From positions 1 to 57,753 of the forward strand of contig JAKOWB010000446.1 in the NCBI GenBank assembly GCA_029781795.1: a stretch of DNA of 57,753 bases. The letters run 5' to 3'. The stretch comes from Pseudomonadota bacterium. GTDB lineage: Bacteria; Pseudomonadota; Alphaproteobacteria; Kiloniellales; JACOMY01. The position numbers were made by a program, and so were the translations under genes. Below, piece by piece: positions 9,145 to 17,892 of this stretch. The stretch's first letter is position 1; every line of letters begins with the position of its first letter. The notes under the pieces are model-generated. The model searched no databases. It saw only the letters and a list, made by a program, of their open reading frames with translations, and had not been told where the DNA came from.

Positions 9145-10320
9145 CTAGTGCCGTGCCAGCAGCTGCTGCAGGCCCTGCTCCAGCAAAGCGGGGTCGATCT
9201 CGTAGTCGGCGCCGGTTGCGCTGCCGCTCGGGAGCCGCTCGCCAACCAGGAAGCCGATCGCATGGCCGAGAAGCTGTGCGATGGCGCGGTGCAGCTGCAG
9301 GGTCCGGCTTGCGTCGAGCAGCACCAGCGCGCGCAGATCCGGCGGCGAGAAGAGCATGAGATGCGCCGCCGAGCCGTCCTCGGCGATGACATGGCTGGCG
9401 GCCGCGAAGGTACGAACCTGCTCTGGCAGGGCAAGCTCTTCCGGCCGGATCTCCTCGAAACCGAAACGCTGTGCGATCGGCAGCAGCACCTCTCGGTTCG
9501 GATGGCGCATCCCAGGTGGCATGCCGCCGCGCGATACATAGAGGCGGCGGCGCGGCCCGGTCGGTCCGGCCGCCAGCGCGCGCGCCGCGATCCGCTCGAT
9601 CAGGGGCCGGGCGATGGGATCGTAGTGGCTGCCGCAGAAGAGTTGAGAGGGCACCAGCAGCAACTCAGGCTGCGGCATCTGCCGGTCGGGGTCATAAAGC
9701 CGCAAGCGGTCGGCCGGCAGTCCGAGCAGCGACAGGCAGTCCGCCGCGAGCTGCGGATTGCCGTCAGGCAGGAGCAGCGGCAACCCGTCGAGACCCAGGC
9801 TCTGTGCCAAGGCCGCGCGCGGCAGGATCTCCGCCAGCCAGTGACCGAAGATCCGGTGGCCGGGCTGGCCGAGCAGCAGGCAGGGGCCGGGCAGCGGCAG
9901 GGGCTCGAGAGACTCCAGCCGTTGTCCCGGCCGTTTCCCCGGCGGCAGCGGCAGGTCGTTGCCCAACCAGTCCCAGAAGTTCTGTGCGGCGGCTTCCCTG
10001 CCAGGACGCGGCGACGACCGGAACTGGATGGCTTCGAGCAGGCGCATCTGCCGATCGACCACGAGGCCGCGACCGACGACACTCACCCCGCGCAAGCGCG
10101 CGAGTCCCACGCCATTCGAGCGGGGCGGGCGGAACCTGGCTTCGCGCTGCTGCAGAGCCGAGGCGGGACCGAGCAGGCAGAGCGGTGGCGTCCAACGCAG
10201 CTGCTGCGGCGGCGCCAGTTGCTGCCACAGCAGGTCTTCCTCAGGCGCGTCGTCGAAGGATGTCACGGTCCTTAAGGCGGCCGCCCTTTCGGCGTAGGGC
10301 AGCTCACTGACATCGGGCAT
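9145..10320 (-). CDS. Glycosyltransferase family 61 (DUF563) protein
   Basis: 391-residue single-domain homologue of the two units at 4182-6659. It has FGHWLAEILPRA near 157-168, RRRLYVSRGG and HVIAEDGSAAHLML near 310, and ends with the same IDPALLEQGLQQLL-type tail as its paralogue (IDPADLEEGLAALL). The shared order of motifs shows a common origin of all three domains. The ATG at 10320 follows GCGGAG by 8 nt; a codon 48 bp upstream lacks a site. A perfect 10-bp stem separates it from metY upstream, so it may be transcribed on its own. The sugar donor and acceptor are unknown. Confidence 0.74.
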   Translation of the reverse strand: MPDVSELPYAERAAALRTVTSFDDAPEEDLLWQQLAPPQQLRWTPPLCLLGPASALQQREARFRPPRSNGVGLARLRGVSVVGRGLVVDRQMRLLEAIQFRSSPRPGREAAAQNFWDWLGNDLPLPPGKRPGQRLESLEPLPLPGPCLLLGQPGHRIFGHWLAEILPRAALAQSLGLDGLPLLLPDGNPQLAADCLSLLGLPADRLRLYDPDRQMPQPELLLVPSQLFCGSHYDPIARPLIERIAARALAAGPTGPRRRLYVSRGGMPPGMRHPNREVLLPIAQRFGFEEIRPEELALPEQVRTFAAASHVIAEDGSAAHLMLFSPPDLRALVLLDASRTLQLHRAIAQLLGHAIGFLVGERLPSGSATGADYEIDPALLEQGLQQLLARH

Positions 10321-10416
10321 CGACAGGGCTCCGCGATCGGCGGGCGCGGAGAATACGATGATATGCAAAACCGCGGCAACCCGCGGGAGCGTGGTGCCGC
10401 GCGACCTGTCGGATCT

Positions 10417-10449
10417 CGCCGGCGGGTCTAGCTGTCAGGCCCGCCGGCG
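10417..10449 (-). terminator. Hairpin downstream of metY
   Basis: Perfect 10-bp inverted repeat (CGCCGGCGGG and CCCGCCGGCG) with a 13-nt loop, 15 bp after the metY stop codon. There is no T-run, so a factor-independent terminator is likely but not certain; it could also protect the mRNA 3' end. Confidence 0.5.
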
Positions 10450-10464
10450 GTCATTCGCGGATAC

Positions 10465-11772
10465 CTACGCGGCCTTGGCCACCTTGCCGGCGGCGCGCAA
10501 GGCCTGGTCCAGGTCGGCCAGGATGTCGTCGATGTGCTCGATGCCGACCGACAGGCGCACGTAGCCGTCGGTGACGCCGGTCTTGTGCTGTTCCTCGGGC
10601 GTGAGCTGCGAGTGCGTGGTGGTGGCCGGGTGGATCGCGAGCGAACGCGCATCGCCGATGTTGGCGACGTGGTAGAACAGCTTCAGGCTGTCGATGAACT
10701 TGCGCCCCGCTTCCAGCCCGCCCTTCAGTTCGAAGCCGACCAGACCGCCGAACCCGCCCTTCAGGTAGTGCTCAGCCCGGCGGCGCTGCTCGCCCTCGAA
10801 CAGTCCGGGGAAGATCACCTTGGTGACCTCGGCGTGGTCCTGCAGGTACTTCGCGACGGCCTGGGCGTTGCGGCTGTGCTCGCGGATGCGCAGCGGCAGC
10901 GTCTCCAGCCCCTGGATGAAGAGGAAGGCGTTGAAGGGGCTCATCGCCTGCCCGAGGTCGCGCAACAGCGTGACCCGGGCGCGGATGATATAGGCGATGG
11001 GGCCGAGCGGGCGCACCGCCTCCAGCCAGACCGCGCCGTGATAGCTGGGGTCGGGCTCGCTCAGCAGCGGGAAGCGCTTGGCGTGCTTGTCCCAGTCGAA
11101 GCTGCCGCCGTCGACGATGAGTCCGCCGATCGAGGTGCCGTGGCCGCCGATGTACTTGGTGGTCGAATAGACGACGACGTGCGCGCCGTGGTCGAGCGGC
11201 CGGCAGAGCACCGGCGCCGCCGTGTTGTCGACGATCAGCGGCACGCCCAGCTCGTTGCCGATCTTCGCCACCTCGGCGATGGGGAAGACCGTCAGCTTCG
11301 GGTTCGGCAGGGTCTCGGCGTAGTAGGCGCGGGTCCTGGCGTCGGTGGCGCGGCGGAAGTTCTCCGGGTCGGCCGGATCGACGAAGCGCACCTCGATGCC
11401 CATGTTCTTGAAGGTATTGGCGAAGAGATTCCAGGTGCCGCCATAGAGGTCGGTCGAGGCGACGAAGTTGTCGCCGGCCTTGGCGACGTTCTGGATCGCC
11501 ACGGCCGAGGCCGCCTGGCCCGAGGAGACGGCGAGGGCGGCGACGCCGCCTTCCAGCGCGGCGATGCGCTCCTCCAGCACCGCGGTCGTCGGGTTCATGA
11601 TGCGGGTGTAGATGTTGCCCAGTTCCTTCAGCGCGAAGAGGTTCGCGGCCTTCTCGGTCGAATCGAACTGGTAGGAAGTGGTCTGGTAGATCGGCACGGC
11701 GACCGACCCGGTGGTGGCGTCGGCCCGGTAGCCGGCATGCAGGACCAGGGTCTCGGGATTCTTGAAGGACAT
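10465..11772 (-). CDS. metY: O-acetylhomoserine sulfhydrylase (aminocarboxypropyltransferase)
   Basis: 435-residue PLP enzyme of the Cys/Met metabolism family that makes homocysteine from O-acetylhomoserine and sulfide. Visible are [17 protein letters not shown] near 55, [11 protein letters not shown] near 84, [11 protein letters not shown] near 180, and the Schiff-base lysine about K206 in [10 protein letters not shown]. The insertions and length of about 430 fit MetY rather than the shorter MetB/MetZ. The leader carries a SAM-II-type aptamer and an intrinsic terminator, so expression should fall when S-adenosylmethionine is plentiful. The cbs/cystathionine gamma-lyase pair a few kilobases away would carry homocysteine on to cysteine. 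Confidence 0.93.
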   Translation of the reverse strand: MSFKNPETLVLHAGYRADATTGSVAVPIYQTTSYQFDSTEKAANLFALKELGNIYTRIMNPTTAVLEERIAALEGGVAALAVSSGQAASAVAIQNVAKAGDNFVASTDLYGGTWNLFANTFKNMGIEVRFVDPADPENFRRATDARTRAYYAETLPNPKLTVFPIAEVAKIGNELGVPLIVDNTAAPVLCRPLDHGAHVVVYSTTKYIGGHGTSIGGLIVDGGSFDWDKHAKRFPLLSEPDPSYHGAVWLEAVRPLGPIAYIIRARVTLLRDLGQAMSPFNAFLFIQGLETLPLRIREHSRNAQAVAKYLQDHAEVTKVIFPGLFEGEQRRRAEHYLKGGFGGLVGFELKGGLEAGRKFIDSLKLFYHVANIGDARSLAIHPATTTHSQLTPEEQHKTGVTDGYVRLSVGIEHIDDILADLDQALRAAGKVAKAA

Positions 11773-11828
11773 CGGCGTGGCTCCCCTTCGTCGTGTGGGC
11801 TCCGGGCGGCCAGGGCGGGCCCGGAAAC

Positions 11829-11864
11829 GAAAAAACCGCCGCGGCCTTCGCCGGGCGGTTTCGG
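11829..11864 (-). terminator. Intrinsic terminator in the metY leader (attenuator)
   Basis: On the minus strand AACCGCC pairs with GGCGGTT, extended by an inner CGGC/GCCG segment, and is followed directly by a run of six T. It sits about 65 nt downstream of the SAM-II aptamer and about 57 nt before the metY start, the position of an expression platform. A second 7-bp hairpin (GACCGGC/GCCGGTC) lies between aptamer and terminator at 11896-11920. Confidence 0.75.
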
Positions 11865-11928
11865 GGTTTCCCCCGGGAGGAGTTTTCGCTCCCCCGACCG
11901 GCCTGTTTTACCTGCCGGTCTCTGCCGT

Positions 11929-11982
11929 CCGCTTTAGCCGCATTTGTAAGGCGCCCGCAAGCTGGTGCTCAAATCGGCGCCG
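11929..11982 (-). promoter_or_regulatory. SAM-II riboswitch aptamer upstream of metY
   Basis: The minus strand reads GGCGCC (11981-11976), then GATTTGA, then TTGC, the matching GGCGCC (11955-11950), and ends ACAAATGCGGCTAAAGCGG. This order matches the SAM-II class seen before methionine genes in alphaproteobacteria: P1 stem, loop GATTTRA, then the AAATGNRGCTAAA pseudoknot strand. SAM binding would stabilise the pseudoknot. How that feeds the downstream terminator is inferred from the arrangement, not shown. Confidence 0.85.
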
Positions 11983-11990
11983 TGTCATCG

Positions 11991-12020
11991 GATATGGCGC
12001 GTCCCCGGCCCTCCTGTCAA
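11991..12020 (-). promoter_or_regulatory. metY: Promoter for the metY leader
   Basis: A perfect -35 TTGACA (12020-12015) and a CATATC -10 (11996-11991) are 18 bp apart. Transcription would start near 11984, just before the first base of the riboswitch, which supports both calls. The -35 lies within a 6-bp inverted repeat (CCTGTC/GACAGG, 12013-12030) abutting the stop of the upstream oxygenase gene. Confidence 0.65.
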
Positions 12021-12030
12021 GGGCGACAGG

Positions 12031-13233
12031 TCAGTGGCCGGGCGCGACGAAGGCCGGGACCAGCAGGCCGGCCGCCTGCAGGGCAGCGATGCTGGCGGGC
12101 GTGGCGCCGGCCATGTCGGTCTCCTCGACAAGATCCCGCGGCCAGACGCGGCGAGCCAGCGCCTCCGTATCGCCGTCGAGCGGCGCGGCGCGCCCGTCGG
12201 CGCCGACGTAGCGCGCAGGCTCCAGCGTCGCGCCCGGCCAGCAGACGCGCCAGCGCGGCAGGCGCCGCCGCTGCTCGACCGCCAGGCCGGACCAGCGCTC
12301 GCTGCTGCGCCGCTGCTGATGCGCGTTCAGCGCGGCCAAGGCCTCCGGCGCCTCAAGTCGCTCGGCGAGATTGCGGCCGAGCTCCGCGAGGAAGCGGCGC
12401 TGCGCCTCCGGGTTGCCCGGCGTTGGCAGGGCGCGGCGAAAGTCGGCCGACTGGGCGGCCAGCGCAGGCAACAGGCTGCCGAGGAAGTCCTGCAGCGTCG
12501 GGCGCATCACGCCGAGCGAGAGGTGCAGCGAGGCCTCGTCCAGCGCCAGCGCTTCGTGGAACTGGCCGGCCGGCACATAGAGCAGGTCGCCTGGCGCCAG
12601 CTCGAAGCGCTCGGCCAGCGGGCCGACGAGCTGGCGCTTCTGCTCCACCGGCAGCTCGTTGGAGCGCAGGCCGGGAAGGTCGACCGGCGCCTCGAAACCG
12701 CCCTGGTAGAGCCGCCAGGCCTTGCGCCCGATGAGCTGCAGGGCGAAGACCTCCTGCGTGTCGAAGTGCGCGGGATAGCCCTGCCGGCGCTGCCAGGACA
12801 GGAAGAAGCTGGCGGTGACCGGCGCCTGCAGCGCGGCCTCCAGCGCCTCGGTCAGGCGGCGCACAGGCGGCAGCAGGCGGTCGACGAAGTCGATCGCCAG
12901 CGTCGCGCCCTCGCGCAGCCAATGGGCCAGCTTCTCGGGGTCTGGCTGGCGCACCTTCTCGCCCAGGCGGTCCTTGCCCTCGCGGCACCATTCGCGCGGC
13001 GGGATCGGCTGCCCGGCGAGCGACAGCGCCAGCGAGCGGTCGCTCCACAGCGGCAGCGCCGCCAGCAGGTCGTCCAGGCTGGTCCAGTCGGCCAGGCCGG
13101 CGAAGCGCGTCGGCCCGCCGCTGAGGCGCGCGGCCTTGCGGCCATAGTGCTGCTCCAGGAATTGGGCGCGGTCCAGCGGCGCCAGCAGTTCCTGCAGCGA
13201 GCGCGGCGGTTCGTTGCTTCCAGCTCTGTCCAA
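12031..13233 (-). CDS. JmjC/cupin_4 ribosomal-oxygenase-like protein
   Basis: 400-residue protein of the cupin_4/JmjC type to which the ribosomal protein hydroxylases (YcfD/RoxA, MINA53) belong. The Fe(II) ligands are likely in AHFDTQEVF (HxD about 156-158) and FHEAL (His about 226); the C-terminal winged-helix-like region is present. Relatives hydroxylate Arg or His in ribosomal proteins using 2-oxoglutarate; the exact target here is unknown. The start is a TTG with GGAGG 9 nt upstream; no ATG fits. The next gene downstream is metY, whose own promoter begins at the stop codon of this gene. Confidence 0.82.
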   Translation of the reverse strand: MDRAGSNEPPRSLQELLAPLDRAQFLEQHYGRKAARLSGGPTRFAGLADWTSLDDLLAALPLWSDRSLALSLAGQPIPPREWCREGKDRLGEKVRQPDPEKLAHWLREGATLAIDFVDRLLPPVRRLTEALEAALQAPVTASFFLSWQRRQGYPAHFDTQEVFALQLIGRKAWRLYQGGFEAPVDLPGLRSNELPVEQKRQLVGPLAERFELAPGDLLYVPAGQFHEALALDEASLHLSLGVMRPTLQDFLGSLLPALAAQSADFRRALPTPGNPEAQRRFLAELGRNLAERLEAPEALAALNAHQQRRSSERWSGLAVEQRRRLPRWRVCWPGATLEPARYVGADGRAAPLDGDTEALARRVWPRDLVEETDMAGATPASIAALQAAGLLVPAFVAPGH

Positions 13234-13341
13234 GGTCCTGAACCTCCGCCGACGTCCCGCGGCACTGTGCGCGGCCTACTGAAGTTTAAGGACCTTGTCC
13301 GGGCAAGGGGGAAATTGCGGGAAGGCCGCGACCAGCCGCCA

Positions 13342-13369
13342 TTGACAGGCGAGGCGCCCGGCGTACCTT
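13342..13369 (+). promoter_or_regulatory. Promoter of the acyl-CoA dehydrogenase gene, near-leaderless
   Basis: TTGACA (13342-13347) and TACCTT (13364-13369) are 16 bp apart. The ATG at 13379 begins only 9 nt after the -10, so the transcript would start at or within a few bases of the ATG. No ribosome-binding sequence precedes the ATG, in keeping with a leaderless message. Confidence 0.45.
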
Positions 13370-13378
13370 CGCCGGGCC

Positions 13379-14518
13379 ATGAGCTTCGATCTGACCGACG
13401 ACCAGCGCGCGATCCAGGACACGGCCCGCGCCTTCGCCCAGGACCGCCTGCTGCCCGGCGCCGCGCGCTGGGACGAGGAGAAGGTCTTTCCCGAGGAGGA
13501 ACTGCGCGAGGCCGCCGGCCTCGGCTTCGCCGGCCTCTACTGCAAGGACGACGTCGGCGGCACCGGCCTCACGCGCCTCGACGCCGCGCTGGTGTTCGAG
13601 GAGCTGGCGGCCGCCTGTCCCTCGACCGCGGCCTACATCTCGATCCACAACATGTGCGCCTGGATGATCGACCGCTTCGGCGATGACGCGCTGCGCCAGC
13701 GCGTGCTGCCCAAGCTCATGACCATGGAGCACTTCGCCAGCTACTGCCTGACCGAGCCCTCGGCCGGCTCCGACGCGGCCGCGCTCAAGACCCGCGCCGT
13801 GCTCGACGGCGACCACTACGTGCTGAACGGCACCAAGGCCTTCATCTCCGGCGGCGGGCGCAGCGAGGTCTATGTCGTCATGTGCCGCACCGGCGGCGAG
13901 GGGCCCAAGGGCATCTCCACCCTGGTGGTGGAGAAGGGCACGCCCGGCCTGTCGTTCGGCAAGCAGGAGCGCAAGCTCGGCTGGAACAGCCAGCCCACGG
14001 CGATGGTGATCTTCGAGAACGCGCGCGTGCCGGTGGCCAACCGCGTGGGGGCCGAGGGCGACGGCTTCAAGATCGCCATGGCCGGCCTCGACGGCGGGCG
14101 CATCAACATCGCCGCCTGCTCGCTGGGCGGCGCCCGCGCCAGCCTGGAGGCCGCCGCGCGCTACATGCAGGAGCGCAAGCAGTTCGGCCGCCCGCTGGCC
14201 GACTTCCAGGCGCTGCAGTTCCGCCTGGCCGACATGGCGACCGAGCTGACGGCCGCGCGCCTGATGATCCACAACGCCGCCGCCAAGCTCGACGCCGGCG
14301 CGCCCGACAAGACCGTCGCCTGCGCCATGGCCAAGCGCTTCGCCACCGACGCCTGCTTCGAGATCGCCAACCAGGCGCTGCAGCTCCACGGCGGCTACGG
14401 CTACCTCAAGGACTTCCCCATCGAGCGCTACCTGCGCGACCTCCGCGTCCACCAGATCCTGGAGGGCACCAACGAGGTCATGCGGCTGATCATCGGGCGG
14501 GCGGTGACCTCGGCATGA
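13379..14518 (+). CDS. Acyl-CoA dehydrogenase, isobutyryl-CoA dehydrogenase-like
   Basis: 379-residue FAD enzyme that forms an alpha-beta double bond in a short-chain acyl-CoA. Signatures seen: [18 protein letters not shown] near 120-137, the [13 protein letters not shown] stretch, [16 protein letters not shown] near 262, the [18 protein letters not shown] segment near 337, and the catalytic Glu in QILEGTNE near 362. The sequence around AAYISIHNM and WNSQPT resembles the isobutyryl-CoA (valine pathway) branch. The downstream GST overlaps its stop by 4 bp, so the pair is translationally coupled. Substrate assignment is by resemblance only. Confidence 0.88.
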   Translation: MSFDLTDDQRAIQDTARAFAQDRLLPGAARWDEEKVFPEEELREAAGLGFAGLYCKDDVGGTGLTRLDAALVFEELAAACPSTAAYISIHNMCAWMIDRFGDDALRQRVLPKLMTMEHFASYCLTEPSAGSDAAALKTRAVLDGDHYVLNGTKAFISGGGRSEVYVVMCRTGGEGPKGISTLVVEKGTPGLSFGKQERKLGWNSQPTAMVIFENARVPVANRVGAEGDGFKIAMAGLDGGRINIAACSLGGARASLEAAARYMQERKQFGRPLADFQALQFRLADMATELTAARLMIHNAAAKLDAGAPDKTVACAMAKRFATDACFEIANQALQLHGGYGYLKDFPIERYLRDLRVHQILEGTNEVMRLIIGRAVTSA

Positions 14519-15141
14519 TCCTCATCGGCCAGTACGACTCGCCCTTCGTGCGGCGGGTCGGCATCGCGCTGACGCTCTATGGCCTGGCCTTCGAGCAGCG
14601 GCCCTGGTCCAGCTTCGGCGATGCCGACAGGATACGCGCCTACAACCCGCTGACCCGGGTCCCGACGCTGGTGCTGGACGACGGCGACGTCCTGGTCGAG
14701 AGCCACGCCATGCTCGACCACCTCGACAGCCTCGTGCCGGCGGAGCGGCGGATGTTCCCGGCGGCCGAGCCGGCGCGGCGGCGGGCGCTGGCGGTGGCGG
14801 GCCTCGCCACCGGCCTCGGCGACAAGGCGGTCAGCCTGTTCTACGAGAAGCTGCTGCACGACCAGGCCTCTGACCTCTGGCTGGCGCGCTGCCGGGCGCA
14901 GATCGGCGGCACGCTGGCGGCGCTGGAGGCCGACCGCGCCGCCCGGCCGTCGCCCTGGTGGTTCGGCGCGGAGATCGGCCACGCCGACGTCGCCGTGGCC
15001 TGCGTGCTGCGCTTCCTGACCGAGGCGCATGCCGGCGCGATCACGCTCGACGACTATCCTGCGCTGGCGGCGCACGCCGCCAGGGCCGAGGCCCTGCCGG
15101 TCTTCCAGGCGGTGCAGCAGCGGTTCATCCCGCCGAAGTAG
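14515..15141 (+). CDS. Glutathione S-transferase family protein
   Basis: 208-residue protein with an N-terminal thioredoxin-like domain ([20 protein letters not shown]), the cis-Pro [10 protein letters not shown] segment and [10 protein letters not shown] near 62-71, which binds the glutathione gamma-glutamyl group. An all-helical C-terminal domain follows. A Ser (S9) sits where the glutathione-activating residue is expected. It starts in the ATGA overlap with the acyl-CoA dehydrogenase stop, so both are made together. Its substrate is unknown; the pairing might protect against electrophilic enoyl-CoA products, but that is speculation. Confidence 0.87.
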   Translation: MILIGQYDSPFVRRVGIALTLYGLAFEQRPWSSFGDADRIRAYNPLTRVPTLVLDDGDVLVESHAMLDHLDSLVPAERRMFPAAEPARRRALAVAGLATGLGDKAVSLFYEKLLHDQASDLWLARCRAQIGGTLAALEADRAARPSPWWFGAEIGHADVAVACVLRFLTEAHAGAITLDDYPALAAHAARAEALPVFQAVQQRFIPPK

Positions 15142-15171
15142 GGGTGGGGCCACTCAGCGCCGGCGCCGCCG

Positions 15172-16338
15172 TTACGCCAGCGCGCGCTCCAGGTCCTTGA
15201 TCTGATCCTCCAGCGTCTCGACGCCGACGGAGAGGCGGACCAGGCCGTCGCTGATGCCGAGGCTGGCGCGCACCTCGGGCGGGATCGAGGCGTGGGTCAT
15301 GATGGCCGGGTGCTCGATCAGGCTCTCGACGCCGCCCAGGCTCTCGGCCAGGGCGAAGATCTCCACCCGCTCCAGGAAGCGCTTGGCGGTCGGCAGGCCG
15401 CCCTTCAGCACCGCGGTGATCATGCCGCCGCCGGTCCGCATCTGGCGCCTGGCGAGCGCCTGCTGCGGGTGGGTGGCGTGGAAGGGGTAGTAGAGCTTCT
15501 CGACCTTGGGATGCCTGCCCAGCCACTCGGCGATGGCGGCGGCGTTCTCGCTGTGGCGCTCCATGCGCAGCGCCAGGGTCTTGAGGCCGCGCAGCGCCAG
15601 GAAGGAGTCGAAGGGCCCCTGCACCGAACCGACGGCGTTGTGCAGGAAGGCGAGCTGCTCGGCCAGCGCCTTGTTGGCGCCGACCACCACCACGCCGCCC
15701 ACCATGTCGCTGTGGCCGTTGAGATACTTGGTCGCCGAGTGCAGCACCATGTCGAAGCCGAGGTCGAGCGGGTTCTGCACATAGGGGCTGGCGAAGGTGT
15801 TGTCGGCGATGGTGAGGATGCCGCGCTTCCTGGCCAGGTCGGCGATGGCTTCCAGGTCGGCCAGCTTCAGCAGCGGGTTGGTCGGCGTCTCGACCCAGAT
15901 CAGCTTGGTCTCGGGCCTGAGCGCGCCTTCCAGCGCCGAGGTGTCGGCCAGGTTGACGAAGCTGGCCTTGAGGCCGGCTGAGCGCTTGCGCACCCGCTCG
16001 AACAGGCGATAGGTGCCGCCGTAGAGGTCGTCCATCGCCACCACGTGGCTGCCGGCATCCAGCAGGTCCAGCACCGTGGCGGCGCCGGCCAGGCCCGAGG
16101 CGAAGGCGTAGCCCTGGCTGCCGTTCTCCAGGTCGGCGACGCAGCGCTCGTAGGCCATGCGCGTCGGGTTCTGCGAGCGCGAGTACTCGTAGCCCTTGTG
16201 GACGCCCGGGCTCTCCTGCACGTAGGTCGAGGTGGCATAGATCGGCATCATGATCGCGCCGGTCGTCGGATCGGGCGACTGGCCGGCGTGGATGGTGCGG
16301 GTGGCGAAGCCCTGGCGGTTGCTGTTGCTGCTGCTCAT
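15172..16338 (-). CDS. Cystathionine gamma-lyase (Cys/Met PLP enzyme)
   Basis: 388-residue PLP enzyme of the cystathionine family. SRSQNPTRMAYERCVADLE is near 55, ASGLAGAATVLDLL near 80, DNTFASPYVQNPLDLG near 180, and the Schiff-base lysine about K203 in HSATKYLNGHSD. Length and motifs fit cystathionine gamma-lyase/synthase. Linkage to cbs (ATGA overlap at 16335-16338) argues for the lyase of reverse transsulfuration, which splits cystathionine into cysteine, 2-oxobutyrate and ammonia. Relatives of this type can also release H2S from cysteine or homocysteine. Gamma-synthase activity cannot be excluded. Confidence 0.88.
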   Translation of the reverse strand: MSSSNSNRQGFATRTIHAGQSPDPTTGAIMMPIYATSTYVQESPGVHKGYEYSRSQNPTRMAYERCVADLENGSQGYAFASGLAGAATVLDLLDAGSHVVAMDDLYGGTYRLFERVRKRSAGLKASFVNLADTSALEGALRPETKLIWVETPTNPLLKLADLEAIADLARKRGILTIADNTFASPYVQNPLDLGFDMVLHSATKYLNGHSDMVGGVVVVGANKALAEQLAFLHNAVGSVQGPFDSFLALRGLKTLALRMERHSENAAAIAEWLGRHPKVEKLYYPFHATHPQQALARRQMRTGGGMITAVLKGGLPTAKRFLERVEIFALAESLGGVESLIEHPAIMTHASIPPEVRASLGISDGLVRLSVGVETLEDQIKDLERALA

Positions 16339-17732
16339 GTTGCCTTCCGGCGCAGGTGGTTGATCAGGTCCATGCGGGTGATGAGCCCGAGGAAATCCGT
16401 GCCGTCCAGCACGATGGCGACGTGGCCCTTGGCGAAGATCGGCTTCAGGTCGGCCAGCGGCTGGGTGACCTGGATGGTGTCGAGACGTGTGGTCATGGCG
16501 CTGGAGACGTGGTCCTTGAAGCGTTCCGGCCCCTCCAGCACGCGGAACAGCAGGTCCTCCTCGTCCAGGATGCCGACGACGCGGCCCTGCGCGTCCAGCA
16601 CCGGAAGCTGCGAGATGTCGTAGAGCCTGAGGCGCGCCTGCGCGGTCAGCAGCGTGTCGTCGGCCTGCACCGTGACCGTGGCGCGGTCCTGGTGGCGGCG
16701 GCTGACCAGGTCGCCCAGGTCGCCGCGCTGCGGGCGGTCGATGAAGCCCTGCTCCAGCATCCAGTAGTCGTTGAACTGCTTGGAGAGGTACTTGTTGCCG
16801 CTGTCGCAGACGAAGGTGACGACGTGCTTCTCTTCGGTCTGCTCGCGGCACCAGCGCAGCGCCGCGGCCAGCAGCACGCCGGTCGAGGAGCCGGCGAGGA
16901 TGCCCTCCAGCCGCAGCAGGTCGCGCGCGGTGTTCAGCGCCTCCTTGTCGTCGACGGTGTAGGCGGTGTGGGTGAAGGAGAGGTCGGCGATCGGCGGCAC
17001 GAAGTCCTCGCCGATGCCCTCGACCACCCAGGAGCCGACGTCGGTCGAGACCTCGTGCGTCTCGACGTAGTGGGCGAGGATCGAGCCCTTGGGGTCGGCC
17101 AGCACCATTTCGGTCTTCGGCGAGACCTTGGCGAAGTAGCGCGACAGGCCGGTGATGGTGCCGCCCGAGCCGACACCGCAGACCACGGCGTCGACGCGGC
17201 CCCGCATCTGGCCCCAGATCTCCGGACCGGTGGTCTCGACGTGCGCCTTGGGGTTGGCCGGATTGCCGAACTGGTTGACGTAGAACCAGCCGTTCTCCTT
17301 GGCCAGGCGCTCGGCCAGGTCCTGATAGTACTCGGGGTGGCCCTTGCCCACGTCGCTGCGCGTCAGGAAGATCTCGGCGCCCAGCGCGCGCAGGTGGAAC
17401 AGCTTCTCCTGCGCCATCTTGTCGGGCACCACGATGACCAGGCGATAGCCCTTCTGCGCCGCGACCAGAGCGAGGCCGAGGCCGGTGTTGCCGGCCGTGG
17501 CCTCGATGATGGTGCCGCCCGGCTTCAGGCGGCCGTCGGCCTCCGCCGCCTCGATCATCGAGCGGCCGATGCGGTCCTTGATCGAGCCGCCGGGGTTCTG
17601 GCTCTCCAGCTTCAGGAACAGGCGGCAGGGCCCGGTGTCGAGGCGCGTCACCTCCACCAGCGGCGTGTTGCCGATCATGGCCAGCGCGTTGGGATAGCGC
17701 GGGGCGAGGGCAGGTGTCTCGGACGTGGTCAT
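16335..17732 (-). CDS. cbs: Cystathionine beta-synthase with C-terminal CBS pair
   Basis: 465-residue enzyme that joins homocysteine and serine to cystathionine. The PLP lysine is about K52 in GGSIKDRIG; the phosphate loop is GSGGT near 190 and the substrate loop ATAGNTG near 80. Two CBS motifs occupy about residues 335-460 (ISQLPVLDAQGRVVGILDE and VAIVLDGTDFLGLITRMD), the regulatory Bateman module. There is no N-terminal heme domain, as is usual in bacteria. It is first in an operon with the gamma-lyase. Start ATG 17732 is preceded by AGGGAC; the long open frame upstream has no family similarity. Confidence 0.92.
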   Translation of the reverse strand: MTTSETPALAPRYPNALAMIGNTPLVEVTRLDTGPCRLFLKLESQNPGGSIKDRIGRSMIEAAEADGRLKPGGTIIEATAGNTGLGLALVAAQKGYRLVIVVPDKMAQEKLFHLRALGAEIFLTRSDVGKGHPEYYQDLAERLAKENGWFYVNQFGNPANPKAHVETTGPEIWGQMRGRVDAVVCGVGSGGTITGLSRYFAKVSPKTEMVLADPKGSILAHYVETHEVSTDVGSWVVEGIGEDFVPPIADLSFTHTAYTVDDKEALNTARDLLRLEGILAGSSTGVLLAAALRWCREQTEEKHVVTFVCDSGNKYLSKQFNDYWMLEQGFIDRPQRGDLGDLVSRRHQDRATVTVQADDTLLTAQARLRLYDISQLPVLDAQGRVVGILDEEDLLFRVLEGPERFKDHVSSAMTTRLDTIQVTQPLADLKPIFAKGHVAIVLDGTDFLGLITRMDLINHLRRKAT

Positions 17733-17853
17733 GGCCGGCGGTGTCCCTTGCAAAAGCCCCCGGGTCACCCTAGCACGGTGCGCCAGGGGCCGAAGGGCCG
17801 GCAGGAGATGACCCGAGAGCCGGCCGTCTGTCGAGGGTTTAGACGCTGAGTGC

Positions 17854-17875
17854 TGTGAAAATATCTTATTCCACA
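17854..17875. promoter_or_regulatory. AT-rich imperfect palindrome between cbs and the sulfotransferase gene
   Basis: TGTGAAAATA and TTCCACA face each other around a short centre in a 22-bp AT-rich stretch, unusual in this GC-rich sequence. It lies 18 bp before the sulfotransferase ATG and 122 bp before cbs. It may be an operator or simply promoter DNA. Confidence 0.3.
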
Positions 17876-17892
17876 CGACTGGAGTGCAGATA

